Source: CAZEAP01 sp964510315 (lineage in GTDB: Bacteria; Planctomycetota; Brocadiia; SM23-32). From it: a DNA stretch of 64,000 bases. Shown here one piece after another: positions 24,442-32,959 of this stretch. The DNA is taken from NCBI GenBank assembly GCA_964510315.1, contig CAZEAP010000005.1, positions 62,001 to 126,000 of the forward strand, read 5' to 3'. The position numbers and the translations under genes are program-made. Below the pieces are notes generated by a model that saw nothing but the letters and a program-made list of their open reading frames with translations, was not told the origin of the DNA and did no database searches. Each line of letters begins with the position of its first letter. Within the stretch, counting starts at the first letter, position 1.

Positions 24442-25991
24442 CGGCAGGCGCCCGGAAGAACCTCGTGCTGATCTCCATCGACAGCCTCCGCTACGACTGC
24501 GTGGGGAGCTGCCGGGAAAGGCCGCACCTGCGCCGATGGGGGGTCGATGACTGCGTGGAGACGCCCAACCTGGACGAGTTCTTCGAGGACAGCCTCTACT
24601 TCAGCCGGTGCATAAGCGCCGCGCCCTACACCACCGCCTCGCACGCCTCGATGATGACCGGCCTGTATCCAAATCGCCACGGGGTGCGCGCGTTCTACAA
24701 GTGGGCGTTGGCCGAGGGCGTCCGGACGTTGGCCGACGAGCTGAGCGAGCGGGGCTGGGCGTGCGCGGCGGTGCAGGAGAGCGGCGCCGCCAGCGTGCTG
24801 GCCGCCGGCTCGCGCGTCCTCAGCGGGTTCCAGCAGCTCTTCGAGGACGAGCGGGAGGCCTGCCGGTGGTGCGCCGACCGGGACGGTCCCGCCTTCCTGT
24901 TCCTTCACACACACGACGTCCACATTCCGTATTGCTGGTCGGCGGTCGAGGACGTGCACGAGCAGCGCTGGGCGTGGGAGGAGGCGGTGGAGATGATCGG
25001 CCGTCGCCTCGACGGGCTGGAGGGCGCCCCCGAGGACAAGACACAGTTTCGCGGGTGGGTCTGGGAGCGGGCTAAACGCAGGCTCGGCTCACCGGAGGCG
25101 GCCCGACTGCTGCTCGAGTGGTACCTGACCGGTGTCCGGTGGTTCGACACCGTGCGCTGGCCCCGCATGCTGGCCGCGCTGCGGGAGGCCGGGCTTTACG
25201 ACGACTCGCTGCTGGCGGTGTTCTCGGATCACGGGGAAGCCGTGGTGCCCGACAGCGTGGGCCCGCCCCTGAGTCACGGAGAATCCCTGCTGGACGATGC
25301 GATCCGCGTCCCGCTGGCACTTCACGGTCCGGGCATCGAGCCCGGCAGGGCCGAGGGCCAGGTTTCCCTGGTGGACCTGGCGCCCACCGCGCTGGACTAC
25401 CTCGGCGTCTCCGACGCCGGCGTCGGCGCGGCGGGAGAGATGGATGGTCGCTCGCTCCTGTGCTCGGACCGGGGGCGGCCGTGCTTCTCGGAGGTGTGGC
25501 GCTCCGGCGGGGCGGCCGCGGGGGAGAAACGCATATGGATGCGCCACCTCACGGGGGACTGCACGCCGATGCAGGTCTGCGTGAGGCTGCCGGGGAAGAA
25601 ACTCATATGGCAGCTCGGCGAACCGATGCTGCGGCGTTTCATGTCGAGTTCCGGCCGGGCGGGGGCCTCGCTGAAGTCCTTCCTCAAGAAGACGCTCCCT
25701 CGACCGGCGGTGGAGTGGCTCCGCGCCCTGCGCTCGCCGAAGCGCGGCGCCGCCGCCACGAAGGAGACGGAGCCGGAGGGAACCGTATTCGTGTGCGACC
25801 TGGAGGAAGACCCCCTGGAGCAGGCGCCCCGCAGGTGCCGTCCCGATCTCCTCGCGGAAGACGAGCGCGAGCTGTTCCGGATGCTCCGCGAGTACTGGCG
25901 CCGGGGCGTCACCGGGCCGCAGATCCGGCTCCGGGAGGCCGAAGACGAGCGCGTCATGGAGCACCTGCGCGGACTGGGCTACGTGGACTGA
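24438..25991 (+). CDS. Sulfatase-fold (alkaline phosphatase superfamily) enzyme with Thr nucleophile
   Basis: A 517-residue PF00884-like protein. Metal site 1 is LISIDSLRYDCVG, the nucleophile segment is APYTTASHASMMTGLYP with T65 where sulfatases have Cys or Ser, and FSDHGEAVVPD is the second metal site. HTHDVHIPY supplies further ligands. A linker-like insert (about 375-450) and the tail EHLRGLGYVD follow. No export signal is visible. The Thr position argues against formylglycine-dependent sulfate hydrolysis and for phospho-chemistry on the glycan or its precursor (inference). ATG 24438 overlaps the previous stop by 4 bases and has GGAGG at 24426-24430. An in-frame extension upstream runs through the previous gene and is rejected. 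Confidence 0.82.
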   Translation: MTAGARKNLVLISIDSLRYDCVGSCRERPHLRRWGVDDCVETPNLDEFFEDSLYFSRCISAAPYTTASHASMMTGLYPNRHGVRAFYKWALAEGVRTLADELSERGWACAAVQESGAASVLAAGSRVLSGFQQLFEDEREACRWCADRDGPAFLFLHTHDVHIPYCWSAVEDVHEQRWAWEEAVEMIGRRLDGLEGAPEDKTQFRGWVWERAKRRLGSPEAARLLLEWYLTGVRWFDTVRWPRMLAALREAGLYDDSLLAVFSDHGEAVVPDSVGPPLSHGESLLDDAIRVPLALHGPGIEPGRAEGQVSLVDLAPTALDYLGVSDAGVGAAGEMDGRSLLCSDRGRPCFSEVWRSGGAAAGEKRIWMRHLTGDCTPMQVCVRLPGKKLIWQLGEPMLRRFMSSSGRAGASLKSFLKKTLPRPAVEWLRALRSPKRGAAATKETEPEGTVFVCDLEEDPLEQAPRRCRPDLLAEDERELFRMLREYWRRGVTGPQIRLREAEDERVMEHLRGLGYVD

Positions 25992-26007
25992 AGCCGGGAA
26001 AACAATC

Positions 26008-26910
26008 ATGACCGAACCGGACATATCAGTGATCATGGTCGACGGCGGTTTCCGCGAGCGCTTCCACGCGCTGGACTACTTCTCGGAGCAGACACTCGAG
26101 CGGGAACGCTACGAGCTGATCTGGGTGGAGTACACGGACCGGCCCGCCCCGGAGGCGGCCTCCCGAGAGGGTGTGCGCCTCTTCACGCTCGGCCGCTCGG
26201 AGGAGCCGCAGGTACTCGGTTACGCCTACAACAAGGGCATCGTGGAGGCCCGAGGCGAGGTGCTGGTCATCGCCGACGCCGACGTCGCCTGCGAGCCCGA
26301 TCTGCTGGAACGCGTCCTGGAAGAGCACGAGGCCTGCCCCGAGCTGGTGCTCTACGTGCTCCGCCTGGACCAGCGGGAGGAAGACTACCGGGAGGGAGCC
26401 GACCTGGATTACATCCGCTCCAGCTCCTCGGTGAAGCACACCTACAACTTCGGCGGCTGCACGACCGTCCGGCGCGAGTGGATGCTGGAGATGAACGGCT
26501 ACGAGCAGCTCCCCTTCTTCGCCGGCTACCACTACCTTGGCGGCGACAACTACATCCGCTTCAAGAACATGGGACTGAAGGTCAAGTGGCATCCCGACAT
26601 GCGCGTCTACCATCCCTGGCACCCCTCGCCCCCGCAGAGCAAGTTCGAAACCGTGCCCATGCAGGAGGAGGTCATCAAACGCCGCGCCGTCACCTGGGAC
26701 TGGCTCGCTTACGACGGCATCGACCCGTCCCGCAACCGGCCCTTCCGGCCCGACCGCACTGTTGACACCGACTGGCCCTGGGTGCAGACCGAGTACGGTG
26801 TTTACGGGCGGGACCGCGAGTCGCTGCTGCGCAGAGCGGTCCGGTTCTTCCCCCGCCACGGCCTCGGCGGTGGGCTCCGCAGGATAGTCTCCAAACTTTT
26901 CGGACGGTGA
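26008..26910 (+). CDS. Family 2-like glycosyltransferase with galactosyltransferase-type C-terminal block
   Basis: A 300-residue transferase. It opens with ISVIMVDGGFRERF and LIWVEYTDRP in place of the usual DDGSTD. It carries the DxD-type metal site IADADVACEPDLLE, NKGIVEARGEVL, and then YNFGGCTTVRREWMLEMNGY with the acceptor-side motif GGDNYIRFKNMGLKVKWHP, as in the C-terminal module of chondroitin/galactosyl transferases. Its length is that of a single GT-A domain. It lies 16 bp after the upstream gene and 3 bp before the pyruvyltransferase gene. The lack of a normal DDxSxD motif is notable but the DxD site is intact, so activity is likely. Confidence 0.82.
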   Translation: MTEPDISVIMVDGGFRERFHALDYFSEQTLERERYELIWVEYTDRPAPEAASREGVRLFTLGRSEEPQVLGYAYNKGIVEARGEVLVIADADVACEPDLLERVLEEHEACPELVLYVLRLDQREEDYREGADLDYIRSSSSVKHTYNFGGCTTVRREWMLEMNGYEQLPFFAGYHYLGGDNYIRFKNMGLKVKWHPDMRVYHPWHPSPPQSKFETVPMQEEVIKRRAVTWDWLAYDGIDPSRNRPFRPDRTVDTDWPWVQTEYGVYGRDRESLLRRAVRFFPRHGLGGGLRRIVSKLFGR

Positions 26911-26913
26911 GAC

Positions 26914-28200
26914 ATGGCACAGAAGCCCACAACCCGCCCCCTGGTTTACCTCAATCACGGGGAGGCGTACGGGAACCTCGGCGACGAGGCCATGCTCCTC
27001 AACGCCGTCCGGCGGATACGGGAGCAGCTCGGCCGGTGCTCCTTCGTGCTGCCCCAAAGGCCGGGGCGCCCCCTGCCGGAGCTTCCCGACTGCCGGACCG
27101 TCCCGGTCTCCCAGAGGTCGCTCTTCCCCCGGATGGACGCCCTGGGCCTGGAGCGGTGGCTGCGCCGCCTGCCCTTCGACGCGCCCTGGCGCTGGAGGGC
27201 CGCGCGCCTGGACCGGGGCGCCGGCCACGCGGAACGGCTCTTGCAAGGGTTGGAGGAGTGCGACGCCCTCTATTGCGTCGGGGCCGCCAACATGAACGAG
27301 TGGACGCGGCGGGGGCAGTTGCTCACGAAGTGGCTGCTGGTGAGATGGGCCAGGCGGCTCGGACTGCCCGCCGTGGTCTCCAGCCAGGCCGTCGGCCCCT
27401 TCGAGAGCGAATGGGCACTGCGGACAGCCGCCGAGACCGCTGCGGCGGCCGCCCATTTTTCCTTCCGGGACTGCGGAGTCAGCCGTGCGGTTCTGGAGGC
27501 CGCGGGCCTGCCAACCGAAGGCCTGCCGGACGTCGGTGACGAGGCATTCAGCCTGCCGCCGGACGATACCGAACGGGCGGGCGACATCCTGCGGGAAGCC
27601 GGAGTCGCTCCGGGTGAACCCTTCGGGCTGCTGCACTTCCGCGGCACCGACTACGTCCGCCGCACGGACCGTCATCTGCCGAAGCTGGCGGCTGCCCTGG
27701 AGGAGGGCACGTCGCTGCCCTGGGCCTTTCTTCCCATGAGCCGGGGCTACCACTCCTCGGACGACCGGCTCTGCGCCGAGGCACTGCGCGGGTGCATGAG
27801 GGAACGCGAAAGGCTCCACGTGCTGGCGCGCCCACAGGAACCGGGCGTCGCCCGGCGCCTTGTGGGCCTCAGCCGGATGGTCGTCGCGCTGTCCTACCAC
27901 CTCGGGGTCTTCGCCATGGCCGAAGGCGTCCCCGTGCTTCCACTGGTCTCCGGCCCCTATTATCGTTACAAGGCGCGGGGTTTGGCATCATGGACGGCCG
28001 GTCGGCTGGCCTGCGCCGACCTGGACCGGATGGAAGCCGTCGAGGTGGCCGGTCTCATGCGCCGCCTACGGGAGAGCCGCGACGAACAGATCGCCGTGCT
28101 GGAGCGTGCGGCCGGCGAGATACGGGGAGTAAACGACCTGCCCGTCGACGCCCTCCGGCGTGCCGTCGAGACGGAACAGCCCGAGCTGAAGGAGCGATAG
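26914..28200 (+). CDS. Polysaccharide pyruvyl transferase family protein
   Basis: A 428-residue protein of the CsaB/WcaK-like family, which adds ketal-linked pyruvate from phosphoenolpyruvate to a sugar of a surface polymer. Family features are the N-terminal NHGEAYGNLGDEAMLLNAVR, the middle CVGAANMNEWTRRGQ, SSQAVGPFESEW, and the C-terminal LHFRGTDYVRR and LSYHLGVFAMAEGVPVLPL, which parallels the usual R-x-H-x-x-I-x-A segment. Pyruvylation would add negative charge. The gene overlaps neither neighbour but is only 3 bp from the upstream stop, and the next ATG follows its stop directly. Confidence 0.85.
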   Translation: MAQKPTTRPLVYLNHGEAYGNLGDEAMLLNAVRRIREQLGRCSFVLPQRPGRPLPELPDCRTVPVSQRSLFPRMDALGLERWLRRLPFDAPWRWRAARLDRGAGHAERLLQGLEECDALYCVGAANMNEWTRRGQLLTKWLLVRWARRLGLPAVVSSQAVGPFESEWALRTAAETAAAAAHFSFRDCGVSRAVLEAAGLPTEGLPDVGDEAFSLPPDDTERAGDILREAGVAPGEPFGLLHFRGTDYVRRTDRHLPKLAAALEEGTSLPWAFLPMSRGYHSSDDRLCAEALRGCMRERERLHVLARPQEPGVARRLVGLSRMVVALSYHLGVFAMAEGVPVLPLVSGPYYRYKARGLASWTAGRLACADLDRMEAVEVAGLMRRLRESRDEQIAVLERAAGEIRGVNDLPVDALRRAVETEQPELKER

Positions 28201-29241
28201 ATGGCCCCGACCGGCCTCAAAGACCTGCCGAAACCGCCGAGCGGCAAGAGGGGCTGGCCCTGGACCGAGGAGAGCCCGCCCCTCGCGGAGGCGGCGCCGG
28301 ACGGGCGGACGTGGCCCCGCATCAGCATCGTCACCCCGGCCCTGGACAGCGCCGACTTCATCGAAGAGACCATCCGCTCCGTCCTGCTCCAGGGCTATCC
28401 GAACCTGGAATACTTCATCGTCGACGGCGGCTCCAGCGACGGAACCGTCGAGATCATCCGCAGGTACGAGCCGTGGCTTGCCCGATGGGTCAGCGAAGCC
28501 GACGAGGGACAGAGCGACGCCGTCAACAAGGGGCTCGAGTGGGCAGATGGACAGGTGCTGGCCTACCTCAACGCGGACGACCTCTATACGCCCTCGGCCT
28601 TGCAGACCGCTGGCGAGGCATTCATGGCGGAGACGGTCAACTGGCTGTCCGGGCGCGGCCGGCTCTTCGGTCCGGGGACGGGCTGGGGGCACCTCTGGCC
28701 GCCCCGGCCCTGGACCCACCGCTGGGAGTGGCTGGTGGGCAATTGCCTGGTGCAGCCCTCCACGTTCTGGCGGGACACGGTAACCGAGGAGATCGGGCTT
28801 TTCCGCACCGACCTGGAGGTCTCGATGGACTACGAGTACTGGCTGCGGATGGTGGCCGCCGGATACGAGCTGAAATGGACCAGCGAGGTCCTCTCCCGTT
28901 TCCGCATCCACTCCGGCAGCACCACCGGCGCGTGGGAGGGCGAGTTCCGAACCGAGAACGAAGAGGTGCAGCGGGAATACTGGGACATCCTGACCGAACC
29001 GGAGAAAGAACTGGCGGAGGAGGCCCGGCAGGAGCTGATGGGCCGGCGGTATCGCTGGCGGGCGTGGCGTCGCGCCTGGGCGGGGACCTGCGCCGGGAGC
29101 CTGGCGGACTTCTGGCGCGCCGTGCGGACCCACCCGTCCCTGCTGCTCAGCGCAAAGACCCTCGCCGTCCCGTTCGTGGCGCTCCTTCGGGCGCCGCTCA
29201 GCCTGCTCGGCCGCCTGGGAAGGAGGGACCGGAAGGAATGA
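28201..29241 (+). CDS. Family 2 glycosyltransferase (WcaA-like)
   Basis: A 346-residue GT-A transferase. A 38-residue proline-rich lead precedes ISIVTPALDSADFIEETIRS, FIVDGGSSDGTVEIIRRY and EGQSDAVNKGLEWADG, then LNADDLYTP as metal site. PSTFWRDTV and SMDYEYWLRMVAAGYEL are the classic WcaA-type acceptor signatures. The C-terminal 70 residues hold a moderately hydrophobic amphipathic helix (PSLLLSAKTLAVPFVALLRA), suggesting loose membrane contact. The ATG directly abuts the previous TAG. Stop overlaps the next ATG by 4 bases. Confidence 0.88.
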   Translation: MAPTGLKDLPKPPSGKRGWPWTEESPPLAEAAPDGRTWPRISIVTPALDSADFIEETIRSVLLQGYPNLEYFIVDGGSSDGTVEIIRRYEPWLARWVSEADEGQSDAVNKGLEWADGQVLAYLNADDLYTPSALQTAGEAFMAETVNWLSGRGRLFGPGTGWGHLWPPRPWTHRWEWLVGNCLVQPSTFWRDTVTEEIGLFRTDLEVSMDYEYWLRMVAAGYELKWTSEVLSRFRIHSGSTTGAWEGEFRTENEEVQREYWDILTEPEKELAEEARQELMGRRYRWRAWRRAWAGTCAGSLADFWRAVRTHPSLLLSAKTLAVPFVALLRAPLSLLGRLGRRDRKE

Positions 29242-30656
29242 GAAGTCCCTGCCGGAGGATCATCCTCGTAACCGTGGACAGCCTGCGGCCGGACTTCCTC
29301 GGCGCCTACGGCTCGGAAAATGCCACGCCCTCGATGGATGCTCTCGCCGGAGAGGGCGTCCTCTTCGAGCGGGCCTTCGCCACCGGCCCGGACACCACCC
29401 ATTCGTTCCCCGGCATCCTGGCCTCCAACTATCCGACCACCGGCGGCACGGTCCAGCACTTCGGCCCGCGCCTCTCGGTGGCGGAAGTGCTGCGGCGGGC
29501 CGGTTTCCGCACCGCGGCCTTCCACTCGAACCCACTGCTTTCGCGGGCCAAAGGCTACGGGGGCGGGTTCGAATGTTTTTGGGATTCACTTCCGTCCTCC
29601 GGGGAAGATGCTGCGCCGGCGCCCACGATGGCAGCGGAAGAATCGCGCGCCGCCGGACTGAAGCGGGCGCTCGCACGGAAGGCACCGCGGCTCTTCCGGC
29701 TGGCCAGGGGATTCTACAGGACTCTGAAGCGGCGGAGCATACCGCTGGAGCAACCCCACGAGCCCGCCGAGGCCATTACCCGCCGGGCCACGGAATGGCT
29801 GGCCGGCGCCGGCGATCCCACCTTCCTGTGGGTGCATTACATGGACCCTCACTGGCCCTACGGGACGCACCTTGATGAACTCTCCGAAGAAGAGCGACGC
29901 CTGGCCCGGCAGCTTTCCGAAACGGCCCTGAAGTATCCACGCCGCCTCGGCACCGACGGTTTCCGCCGGCTCAAGGACCTCTACGCCGCGGAGGTGCGAT
30001 CTCTTGACAGGAGTCTCGGGGAACTGTTCGGGTGGATGCGCCGCTCGGGCGCGTGGGAGACTACTGCCGTCTTCCTGACCAGCGACCACGGTCAGGCCTT
30101 CGGCGAGCACGGCACGTGTTTCCACGGCGACCTGCTGTATGAGGAATTGATCCGCGTCCCGTTGATCGCGAAGCTGCCCGGAGAACCTGCCCGAACGGAA
30201 TCCGCCATCGCGTCGCTGATCGATCTGGCACCCACGCTCTGCGCGGTGGCGGAGGTTCAGAGCCCGGCCACCTTCGAGGGACGCTCGCTGCTGGAGGGAA
30301 GCCGTAAGGCCGTCTTCGCGGAGGCCGCCTACCGGAGCTTCGTCTCCGAGAGTCCGCGGACCGCGGCCGCACGCACTGACGAATGGAAGCTGATACGCGA
30401 CCTTGAGAAGGGAACTGAAGAACTCTACCGGCTCACCCGGGACCCCGGGGAGGAGGAGAACCTGCTGGAACGTCGTCCCCCGGCTTTGAGGCCGCTGCGA
30501 GGGCTGCTGGAGTCGCATCTCGAAAGGGAGCGCCCGGCGGTGGAGCAGCAGGCTGAAGCCCCGGCGGTCTCCGCCGAAGAGCAGGAAGCGCTGAAACGCC
30601 GGCTGCGCGCCCTCGGTTACCTGGATGAAGCAGGGGAGGACGGCCCCCGCCCGTAG
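29238..30656 (+). CDS. Sulfatase-fold (alkaline phosphatase superfamily) enzyme with Thr nucleophile
   Basis: A 472-residue PF00884-type protein. Metal site 1 is LVTVDSLRPDFLGAYG; the nucleophile region is GPDTTHSFPGILASNYP, with T53 at the position of the sulfatase Cys. WVHYMDPHWPYG and LTSDHGQAFGEHGTCFHG complete the metal centre, and WKLIRDLEKGTEELYRLT is the typical C-terminal strand. The end region reads LKRRLRALGYLD. No signal peptide. It resembles the enzymes at 11727 and 24438 and the same argument applies: Thr points to phospho-chemistry rather than sulfate ester hydrolysis. ATG 29238 overlaps the previous stop (ATGA). Long in-frame sequence upstream lies in other genes and is rejected. 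Confidence 0.83.
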   Translation: MRSPCRRIILVTVDSLRPDFLGAYGSENATPSMDALAGEGVLFERAFATGPDTTHSFPGILASNYPTTGGTVQHFGPRLSVAEVLRRAGFRTAAFHSNPLLSRAKGYGGGFECFWDSLPSSGEDAAPAPTMAAEESRAAGLKRALARKAPRLFRLARGFYRTLKRRSIPLEQPHEPAEAITRRATEWLAGAGDPTFLWVHYMDPHWPYGTHLDELSEEERRLARQLSETALKYPRRLGTDGFRRLKDLYAAEVRSLDRSLGELFGWMRRSGAWETTAVFLTSDHGQAFGEHGTCFHGDLLYEELIRVPLIAKLPGEPARTESAIASLIDLAPTLCAVAEVQSPATFEGRSLLEGSRKAVFAEAAYRSFVSESPRTAAARTDEWKLIRDLEKGTEELYRLTRDPGEEENLLERRPPALRPLRGLLESHLERERPAVEQQAEAPAVSAEEQEALKRRLRALGYLDEAGEDGPRP

Positions 30657-30675
30657 AGGAGGGTGGAGAGAGCAC

Positions 30676-31734
30676 ATGCGCGTGTTGCAGTTGACAACCG
30701 ACCTCCGGTTCGCAGGGGCCGAAAGGGTGATCGTCAACCTCGCCCGCGGCCTCCGAGTGCGGGGGATCGACTGCGCCGTGGCGGGCCTGTTCAAGGGCGG
30801 CCGCCCGGTCGGCCGGACCGCGCAGGTGCTGCGCCGGGAGGGCTTTCCGGTCTACTGCGCCGGCATCGAGAGGAAATGGATGGCGTGGCGGCTTGCCGGT
30901 CTGCGGCGGTTCGTCCTCGACTGGCAGCCCGACCTCCTTCACTGTCACATGTTCCACGGGAATGCCGCCGGGGCATTGCTCCGGAACTGGAGCCTGCGGT
31001 GTCCGCTGCTCTGGACGCATCACGGCCGGGAAGGTGGAGCCCTGCGGAGGTCCTTCTATCGACTTGCGGGGCCGCTGCCGGATTGCCAGGTGTACGTCTC
31101 GCGCGCGATGAGGAGCTACTACCGCGGGGTGGCCGGGCGCGCCCGGCGGGAGGGAGTGATCCAAGACGGCATCGACCTGAAGCCTTATCGCAGCGTCCAG
31201 CCCCGGTCCGGGCCGGTGTTTGGGGCGCTCGGACGGCTGATCCCGGAGAAAGGCTTTGACGTGCTGATACGCGCCTTCGCCCGTCTGGCCGGGGAGAACG
31301 AGACGGTGGAACTGCGCATCGCCGGCGACGGCCCACAGGGGCACGCTCTCCGGAAGCTGATAGGGAGATACGGGCTGGAAGGCCGGGCTGAACTGGTGGG
31401 CTTCGTGGAGGACGTTCCGGGATTCCTCGGCGGGATCAGCGTCTTCGTGATGCCCTCCCGCCGGGAGGGGTTCGGCCTGGCCCTGGTGGAGGCACTGGCC
31501 GCCGGACTGCCGTGTGTGGCCAGCCGCGTGGATTCGCTGGCGGAAGTCGGCGGCGACGCCGTCACCTGGGTGCCGCCGGAGGACGCCGGGGCGCTCTACA
31601 GGGCAATGAAGCGGCAGGTGGATTCTCCCGTTCGGGAGGGGCAGGTCCGCGCGCGCCGGGAACGGGCGCTGCGTTTCTCGCGGCGGCGCATGACGGATGC
31701 CTACCTCCGGCTCTACCGCTGTCTTCTGGAATGA
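30676..31734 (+). CDS. Family 4 glycosyltransferase
   Basis: A 352-residue GT-B transferase. N-terminal LQLTTDLRFAGAERVIVNLARGL and LLHCHMFHGNAAG shape the acceptor side; the donor domain shows GALGRLIPEKGFDVLIRAFA, LRIAGDGPQGHALRK, VGFVEDVPGFLGGISVFVMP and the E-x7-E signature SRREGFGLALVEALAAGLPC. All are standard for retaining GT4 enzymes. I start at ATG 30676 (MRVLQLTTD) after GGAGAG; an ATG-free 17-codon extension overlaps the previous gene and is rejected. It is probably the last glycosyltransferase of the locus, followed 102 bp later by galE. Confidence 0.9.
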   Translation: MRVLQLTTDLRFAGAERVIVNLARGLRVRGIDCAVAGLFKGGRPVGRTAQVLRREGFPVYCAGIERKWMAWRLAGLRRFVLDWQPDLLHCHMFHGNAAGALLRNWSLRCPLLWTHHGREGGALRRSFYRLAGPLPDCQVYVSRAMRSYYRGVAGRARREGVIQDGIDLKPYRSVQPRSGPVFGALGRLIPEKGFDVLIRAFARLAGENETVELRIAGDGPQGHALRKLIGRYGLEGRAELVGFVEDVPGFLGGISVFVMPSRREGFGLALVEALAAGLPCVASRVDSLAEVGGDAVTWVPPEDAGALYRAMKRQVDSPVREGQVRARRERALRFSRRRMTDAYLRLYRCLLE

Positions 31735-31836
31735 TTCGGGCGGCATCGGTGGAACTGCTGGGCGGCCGAGCATACAATCCGCAACCTGGTCTGGACACTC
31801 TGGCTTTGGACCACTTGTAAAGGAGGAACACACACC

Positions 31837-32829
31837 ATGAACGTCCTGGTTACCGGCGGTGCGGGTTATGTCGGCAGCCACGCGCTGGTCGCGTTGCGCG
31901 GGGCCGGCCACGTCCCTTATGTTCTCGACAACCTCTCGGAGGGCCACGCCGCCGCCGTCGGGGCCAGCCCTCTGATCGAGGCCGACCTCGGCGACGAGAC
32001 GCAGATACTGGACGCCCTGGAGGAGTCCGGCGCCCGGGCGGTGATGCACTTCGCCGCCAGCGCCTACGTGGGCGAATCGGTGGAGAATCCCGAGAAGTAC
32101 TACTACAACAACGTGGTCAACACGCTGAACCTCCTACGCGCCATGCGCCGCCGGGGCGTGGAGAAGTTCATCTTCTCCAGCTCCTGCACTCTCTACGGGA
32201 TACCGCAGGAGGTGCCCATCACCGAGGATTTTGCCATCCAGCCGATCAGCCCCTACGGCCGCACGAAGGCCGCCGTTGAGAACATCCTGGCGGACTATGC
32301 GGAGGCCTACGGACTGCGCTACGCCTCCCTCCGCTACTTCAACGCCGCCGGGGCGGCCCTGGACGGAAGCATCGGGGAGGATCACCATCCGGAGACCCAC
32401 CTCATACCGCTGGTGATCCACGCGGCACTCGGCAAGCGCGACAACATCGCCGTCTTCGGCACCGACTATCCCACCCGAGACGGCACCTGCATCCGCGACT
32501 ACGTCCACGTGCTCGACCTCGGCACCGCCCACCTAACGGCGATGGAGGCGCTGGAGGAGAGGCAGGTTATGATCTACAACCTCAGCACCGGTCGGGGGCA
32601 TTCGGTGCTGGAGGTCATCGAGATGGTGAAGGAAGTGACCGGGCGGGACTTCGAAGTGGTGGAGTCCGAGAGGCGCCCCGGTGATGCCCCGAAGCTGGTG
32701 GGCTCGCCGGCAAAAATCCGCCGCGAACTCGGATGGGAGCCTCGTTTCCCTTCACTGGAGAAGATCGTAGAGACCGCCTGGAAGTGGCACTCCACCCATC
32801 CCAACGGTTTCGCACAAGCAAAATCCTGA
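31837..32829 (+). CDS. galE: UDP-glucose 4-epimerase
   Basis: Interconverts UDP-glucose and UDP-galactose (or their N-acetyl forms), feeding donor sugars to the glycosyltransferases upstream. A 330-residue extended short-chain dehydrogenase fold: NAD-binding TGGAGYVGSH (6-15), FSSSCTLYG with catalytic Ser/Thr (113-121), and Y140-x3-K144 in SPYGRTK. RYFNAAGA, RDGTCIRDYVHVLDL and the N-terminal VLDNLSEGH are specific to GalE. AAAGGAGGA lies 10-11 bases before the ATG, the strongest ribosome binding site in the area. Gap 32830-32959 to the convergent aminotransferase holds nothing recognisable. Confidence 0.96.
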   Translation: MNVLVTGGAGYVGSHALVALRGAGHVPYVLDNLSEGHAAAVGASPLIEADLGDETQILDALEESGARAVMHFAASAYVGESVENPEKYYYNNVVNTLNLLRAMRRRGVEKFIFSSSCTLYGIPQEVPITEDFAIQPISPYGRTKAAVENILADYAEAYGLRYASLRYFNAAGAALDGSIGEDHHPETHLIPLVIHAALGKRDNIAVFGTDYPTRDGTCIRDYVHVLDLGTAHLTAMEALEERQVMIYNLSTGRGHSVLEVIEMVKEVTGRDFEVVESERRPGDAPKLVGSPAKIRRELGWEPRFPSLEKIVETAWKWHSTHPNGFAQAKS

Positions 32830-32959
32830 GTCCGAAGCTGCGGATACGCACCTCGCCCTGAAGAACCGGTGGCGCCCTTCACCCCCGGCCACGGCTGAGG
32901 CGGCCCTACCGGGCCTGATAGGCGCTGCACGTCAAGCCCCCGCGTGCGTTGTCCGCCGC

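Noticed and set aside
27792..29237. In-frame extension making the sulfatase-fold protein at 29238 954 residues long
   Set aside because: The extension covers the pyruvyltransferase and glycosyltransferase genes in another frame; the ATG at 29238 overlaps the previous stop by 4 bases and starts exactly at the fold.
32830..32959. Terminator between the convergent galE and aminotransferase genes
   Set aside because: Only a short GCCC-tacc-GGGC stem without a T-run is seen, too weak to support a call.
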